Assembly (NCBI RefSeq): GCF_937915125.1
Contig: NZ_CALDMP010000025.1
Location: forward strand, 1-5,577
DNA length: 5,577 nucleotides
Direction of reading: 5' to 3'
Source: an uncultured Ruminococcus sp.
GTDB lineage: Bacteria; Bacillota; Clostridia; Oscillospirales; Ruminococcaceae
Part shown: piece by piece, positions 5,577 through 5,577 of the stretch
Position numbering within the stretch: position 1 is the first letter of the stretch
Layout: each line of letters starts with the position of its first letter
Notes under the pieces: generated by a model
Database searches by the model: none
What the model was told of the DNA's origin: nothing
What the model saw: only the letters and a program-made list of their open reading frames with translations
Translations under genes and position numbers: made by a program

Positions 5577-5577
5577 A

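Noticed and set aside
5205..5577. Plus-strand frames over the linker region as a divergent small gene
   Set aside because: They read the GGCGG-rich complement of the proline codons, with no ribosome binding site or recognisable protein features.

Overview
The window holds two protein genes, both on the minus strand. They fill almost all of it and probably come from a gut-type Firmicute of the class Clostridia (Oscillospiraceae/Ruminococcaceae-like). This placement is inferred from strong GGAGG-type ribosome binding sites, a clean sigma-A promoter, roughly balanced base composition, a membrane-anchored parvulin-like protein without outer-membrane features, and a DUF2339-type giant membrane protein. 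There are no RNA genes, mobile elements or CRISPR arrays.

Reading in the direction of transcription (right to left): 5482-5577 is upstream DNA with three 12-bp direct repeats and possibly the tail of another reading frame. The gene at 1696-5481 encodes a 1261-residue polytopic membrane protein: an N-terminal coiled coil, a proline-rich linker, then roughly forty hydrophobic segments. It matches the DUF2339 family, whose function is unknown. Comparing the protein with itself shows two tandem, diverged copies of an approximately 570-600 residue membrane module. A 149-bp intergenic region (1547-1695) follows, with two weak hairpins, a 14-bp near-palindrome and a strong extended -10 promoter. The gene at 68-1546 encodes a 492-residue protein with a very basic cytoplasmic tail, one transmembrane anchor and an acidic outer part. 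That outer part ends in a parvulin (PpiC/SurA/PrsA-type rotamase) domain, preceded by what looks like a degenerate second copy. Positions 1-67 contain only small inverted and direct repeats.

The two genes share a strand, but the second has its own promoter, so nothing here proves that they work together. The parvulin-like protein would act outside the membrane as a foldase or chaperone. The DUF2339 protein sits in the membrane with an unknown role. The most notable observations are the internal duplication of the DUF2339 protein, the loss of both conserved histidines in the parvulin domain, and the 12-bp-period repeats before the large gene.
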